Assembly: GCA_910587445.1 (NCBI GenBank)
Contig: CAJULE010000001.1
Coordinates: forward strand, 169,655 to 233,654
Length of the DNA: 64,000 bases
Origin: an uncultured Christensenellaceae bacterium
GTDB lineage: Bacteria > Bacillota > Clostridia > Christensenellales > Pumilibacteraceae
Direction of reading: 5' to 3'
The notes beneath the pieces were generated by a model. That model was not told where the DNA came from and searched no databases. It saw only the letters and a list, made by a program, of their open reading frames with translations. This document shows positions 62,346 to 64,000 of this stretch, piece by piece. Each line of letters opens with the position of its first letter. Position 1 is the stretch's first letter. The translations under genes and the position numbers were made by a program.

Positions 62346-63491
62346 TTATCCTTGTTTTTTCATGTTTACTATTGCGCTTGCCGCCATGCCTTTGCCCTCG
62401 CCGATTATGCCGAGATGTTCGGTCGTCGTCGCAGAGACGTTTACATTTTCGGCGGTCAAGCCGAGTGCGGCGGCTATGTTTTCTCGCATAAGAGGGATAT
62501 ATCCCGCGAGTTTGGGGCGCTGTGCCATAACGACAGCCGAGACGTTTGCCGCGGTATAGCCGTTTTCGGCGGCTTCTTCGCGCACCTTTTTAAGGAGCTC
62601 GACGCTGTTTGCTCCCTCGTATGCGGGATCGTCGTCGGGGAAGAGCACGCCTATATCGGGGAGTCCGGCGGCGGACAGCACTCCGTCTGTTACGGCGTGA
62701 ACAAGTACGTCTGCGTCGCTGTGTCCGTAAAGTCCTTTCTCGTACGGGATCTCCACGCCTCCGAGTATGAGTTTTCGGTTTTCCTTAAGCTCATGGACGT
62801 CGAATCCTATGCCCGTTTTGTCCGAGCGGTCGTGCGCGAAAAGGTCGCTTGCCGTCGTTATCTTGATGTTGTCGGGACTGCCGCTTATAAAACTCGGAGC
62901 ATATCCCGCCGCTTCGTAGACTGCGGAATCGTCGGTCAGCGTTCCTTTAAAGGAACGGTAGGCGGAGAGGATCTCGTCATAACGAAATGTCTGCGGCGTC
63001 TGGACGGCTAAAAGCTTGCTTCTTTCGAGCGTGACCGTTTTTCCGTTTTCGTCCGTCGATTTTATTGTGTCCGTGACGGGAACGGCGGCAATCCCGCTGC
63101 CCGTTTCGACTGCCGATTTGACGCTTGCGGCAATCATATCGCCTGTCACGTACGGTCGAGCGCCGTCGTGAATGACGACGATATCGCACTTTGCGAGGCT
63201 TTCGAGTCCGTTTCTTACGCTCTCCGTTCTCGTCTTGCCGCCCGTGCAGACGGAGACGTTTTCGTACGGCGCTATCAGCTCCCGTACGGAGTTTTCGTCG
63301 CGCGGCGCAACCGCGAGAAGCACGCTGTCTACTCCCGAGCAAAGGACGGCTTCGAGCGTCGTCTCGAGCACCGTTTTCTGTCCGAACAGGTGAAGCATTT
63401 TATTGTAGGCGAGCCCCGTGCGCGAGCCGCTTCCCGCGCACAACACGAGCGCGCGAACGACTTTTTCGTCACTGTTCGCTTCGTATTTCAT
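62346..63491 (-). CDS. ispDF: Bifunctional IspD/IspF isoprenoid biosynthesis enzyme
   Basis: A 381-residue fusion carrying steps 3 and 5 of the MEP pathway. The N-terminal IspD domain (4-diphosphocytidyl-2-C-methylerythritol synthase) has LVLCAGSGSRTG, HDGARPYV and TPQTFRYD. The C-terminal IspF domain (MEcPP synthase) has GFDVHEL, LYGHSDADVLVHAVTDG and the closing TTTEHLGIIGEGKGMAA. The IspD core and IspF active-site Asp/His residues are present. The gene overlaps the 3' end of rqcP by 23 bp. Fused IspDF occurs in several bacterial groups; the intermediate IspE is not here. Confidence 0.95.
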   Translation of the reverse strand: MKYEANSDEKVVRALVLCAGSGSRTGLAYNKMLHLFGQKTVLETTLEAVLCSGVDSVLLAVAPRDENSVRELIAPYENVSVCTGGKTRTESVRNGLESLAKCDIVVIHDGARPYVTGDMIAASVKSAVETGSGIAAVPVTDTIKSTDENGKTVTLERSKLLAVQTPQTFRYDEILSAYRSFKGTLTDDSAVYEAAGYAPSFISGSPDNIKITTASDLFAHDRSDKTGIGFDVHELKENRKLILGGVEIPYEKGLYGHSDADVLVHAVTDGVLSAAGLPDIGVLFPDDDPAYEGANSVELLKKVREEAAENGYTAANVSAVVMAQRPKLAGYIPLMRENIAAALGLTAENVNVSATTTEHLGIIGEGKGMAASAIVNMKKQG

Positions 63492-63717
63492 ACAGCGAGC
63501 TTGCTTCCTCCTTGGATGCCTTTTCGTTGAGACCTTTGACTTCGAAGGTTATCGTGCGGTTGCCGAAAACGACAGTCACGACGTCGCCTATTTTCAGGCG
63601 GTAGGCGGGTTTGACCGCTTTGCCTCCGACAAAAACACGCGCTTCGTCGCACGCGGAAGCCGCAACGCTGCGGCGCTTGAGTATTCTCGATACTTTCAAA
63701 AATTTATCTATTCTCAT
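63469..63717 (-). CDS. rqcP: S4-domain RNA-binding protein RqcP (YabO)
   Basis: An 82-residue S4 protein beginning MRIDKFLKVSRILKRRSVA, with GDVVTVVFGNRTITFEV and the tail KEEASSLYEI. It closely follows the pattern of B. subtilis RqcP/YabO, a factor of ribosome-associated quality control that supports poly-alanine tailing by RqcH. Near-normal length. It is first in the operon with ispDF, trkH and trkA. No strong ribosome binding site is visible. Confidence 0.92.
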   Translation of the reverse strand: MRIDKFLKVSRILKRRSVAASACDEARVFVGGKAVKPAYRLKIGDVVTVVFGNRTITFEVKGLNEKASKEEASSLYEIRSEQ

Positions 63718-63762
63718 AAATTCGTCGTCCGCGCCGTCGGTCTCTTTTAAAACGGCAACAGT

Positions 63763-63791
63763 ATTATAGCACTCGCAAAAGGCAAAGTCAA
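63763..63791 (-). promoter_or_regulatory. Promoter of rqcP-ispDF-trkH-trkA
   Basis: Minus strand TTGACT (63791-63786), 17-bp spacer and perfect TATAAT (63768-63763). Confidence 0.88.
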
Positions 63792-63938
63792 GCGCGCGAC
63801 GCTCCTTGCGATTGCGGTAAATACGAATTCCGACAGTCCGCTTTTACCATATATAATATAAGGGACTGCCTTGCGCGGATTTTTTGTATGATTTATATAA
63901 AATGATGAAATAAATTTAAAAAAAGGGAGTAAAAACGC

Positions 63939-63967
63939 TTGACAAGAGAAGGGATAATATGATAAGA
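63939..63967 (+). promoter_or_regulatory. Possible promoter of a gene beyond the window end
   Basis: TTGACA (63939-63944) with GATAAG or ATAAGA about 16-17 bp downstream. No coding start follows before the window ends; 63792-63938 is AT-rich with no feature I can support. Confidence 0.35.
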
Positions 63968-64000
63968 TAAACAAGCTGTCTGCCGAAGAGGCGGGCGGCG

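Noticed and set aside
63747..63974. 75-codon minus-strand frame near the window end
   Set aside because: It runs over the rqcP promoter, lacks a ribosome binding site and has no recognisable feature.

Overview
This window looks like a chromosome segment of an endospore-forming member of the Clostridia (Bacillota). The evidence is a gerA/gerB/gerC germinant-receptor operon behind a sigma-G-like promoter, strong AGGAGG ribosome binding sites, many TTGACA-N17-TATAAT promoters, a YabN-type MazG fusion, RqcP, Mini-RNase III, ThyX, and LytTR/GHKL two-component pairs. The gene content suits a glycan-degrading, probably gut-associated, anaerobe. No rRNA, tRNA, CRISPR array, prophage or transposase gene was found, and no species can be named from the sequence alone.

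Layout. 1-1.6 kb: the end of an FtsX-like ABC permease. 1.7-8.2 kb: a GH2 glycosidase, a membrane-anchored GH3 enzyme and a small membrane protein. 8.3-11 kb (minus): a 7TM-type histidine kinase with its response regulator. 11-15.7 kb: two small unknown proteins, a GPH-family sugar symporter with a long charged tail, and an iron-dependent alcohol dehydrogenase. 15.8-19.3 kb: a DtxR-family repressor divergent from feoA-feoA-feoB-FeoB-associated protein; feoB carries a frameshift. 19.4-24.7 kb: a soluble hybrid histidine kinase divergent from a cytoplasmic GH3. 24.8-28.9 kb (minus): cysK, an ATPase-permease fusion exporter and a YjzC-like small protein. 29-32.5 kb: yabN, dusB and a CPA2 cation/proton antiporter. 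32.6-49.1 kb: two LytTR response regulator/GHKL kinase pairs, three large extracellular GH3 enzymes (one frameshifted, one with a collagen-like stalk) and a carbohydrate-binding lipoprotein. 49.3-53.6 kb: mrnC-thyX-rlmB-tpiA-gpmI. 53.6-56.2 kb (minus): tldD-pmbA. 56.4-60.2 kb: gerA-gerB-gerC. 60.2-63.7 kb (minus): rqcP-ispDF-trkH-trkA.

How the parts may work together. The most distinctive feature is a family of five GH3 enzymes. Four have the domain order alpha/beta-sandwich, then FnIII, then TIM barrel (the reverse of the usual order). Three of those four have a transmembrane helix at each end, and the fourth is a lipoprotein. The two LytTR/GHKL pairs each sit directly upstream of one of these enzymes, and the gaps contain direct repeats about 20-21 bp apart, as expected of LytTR operators. 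One of these operators recurs in inverted orientation in front of the collagen-stalk GH3. A G9 tract lies between the -35 and -10 boxes of the second regulator, so that promoter could be phase variable. My inference is a sensor-controlled, membrane-tethered beta-glycosidase system feeding sugars to a GPH symporter and a cytoplasmic GH2/GH3 pair.

Two otherwise intact genes (feoB and one GH3) each have a single frameshift. Read-level checking is needed to tell real mutations from assembly errors.
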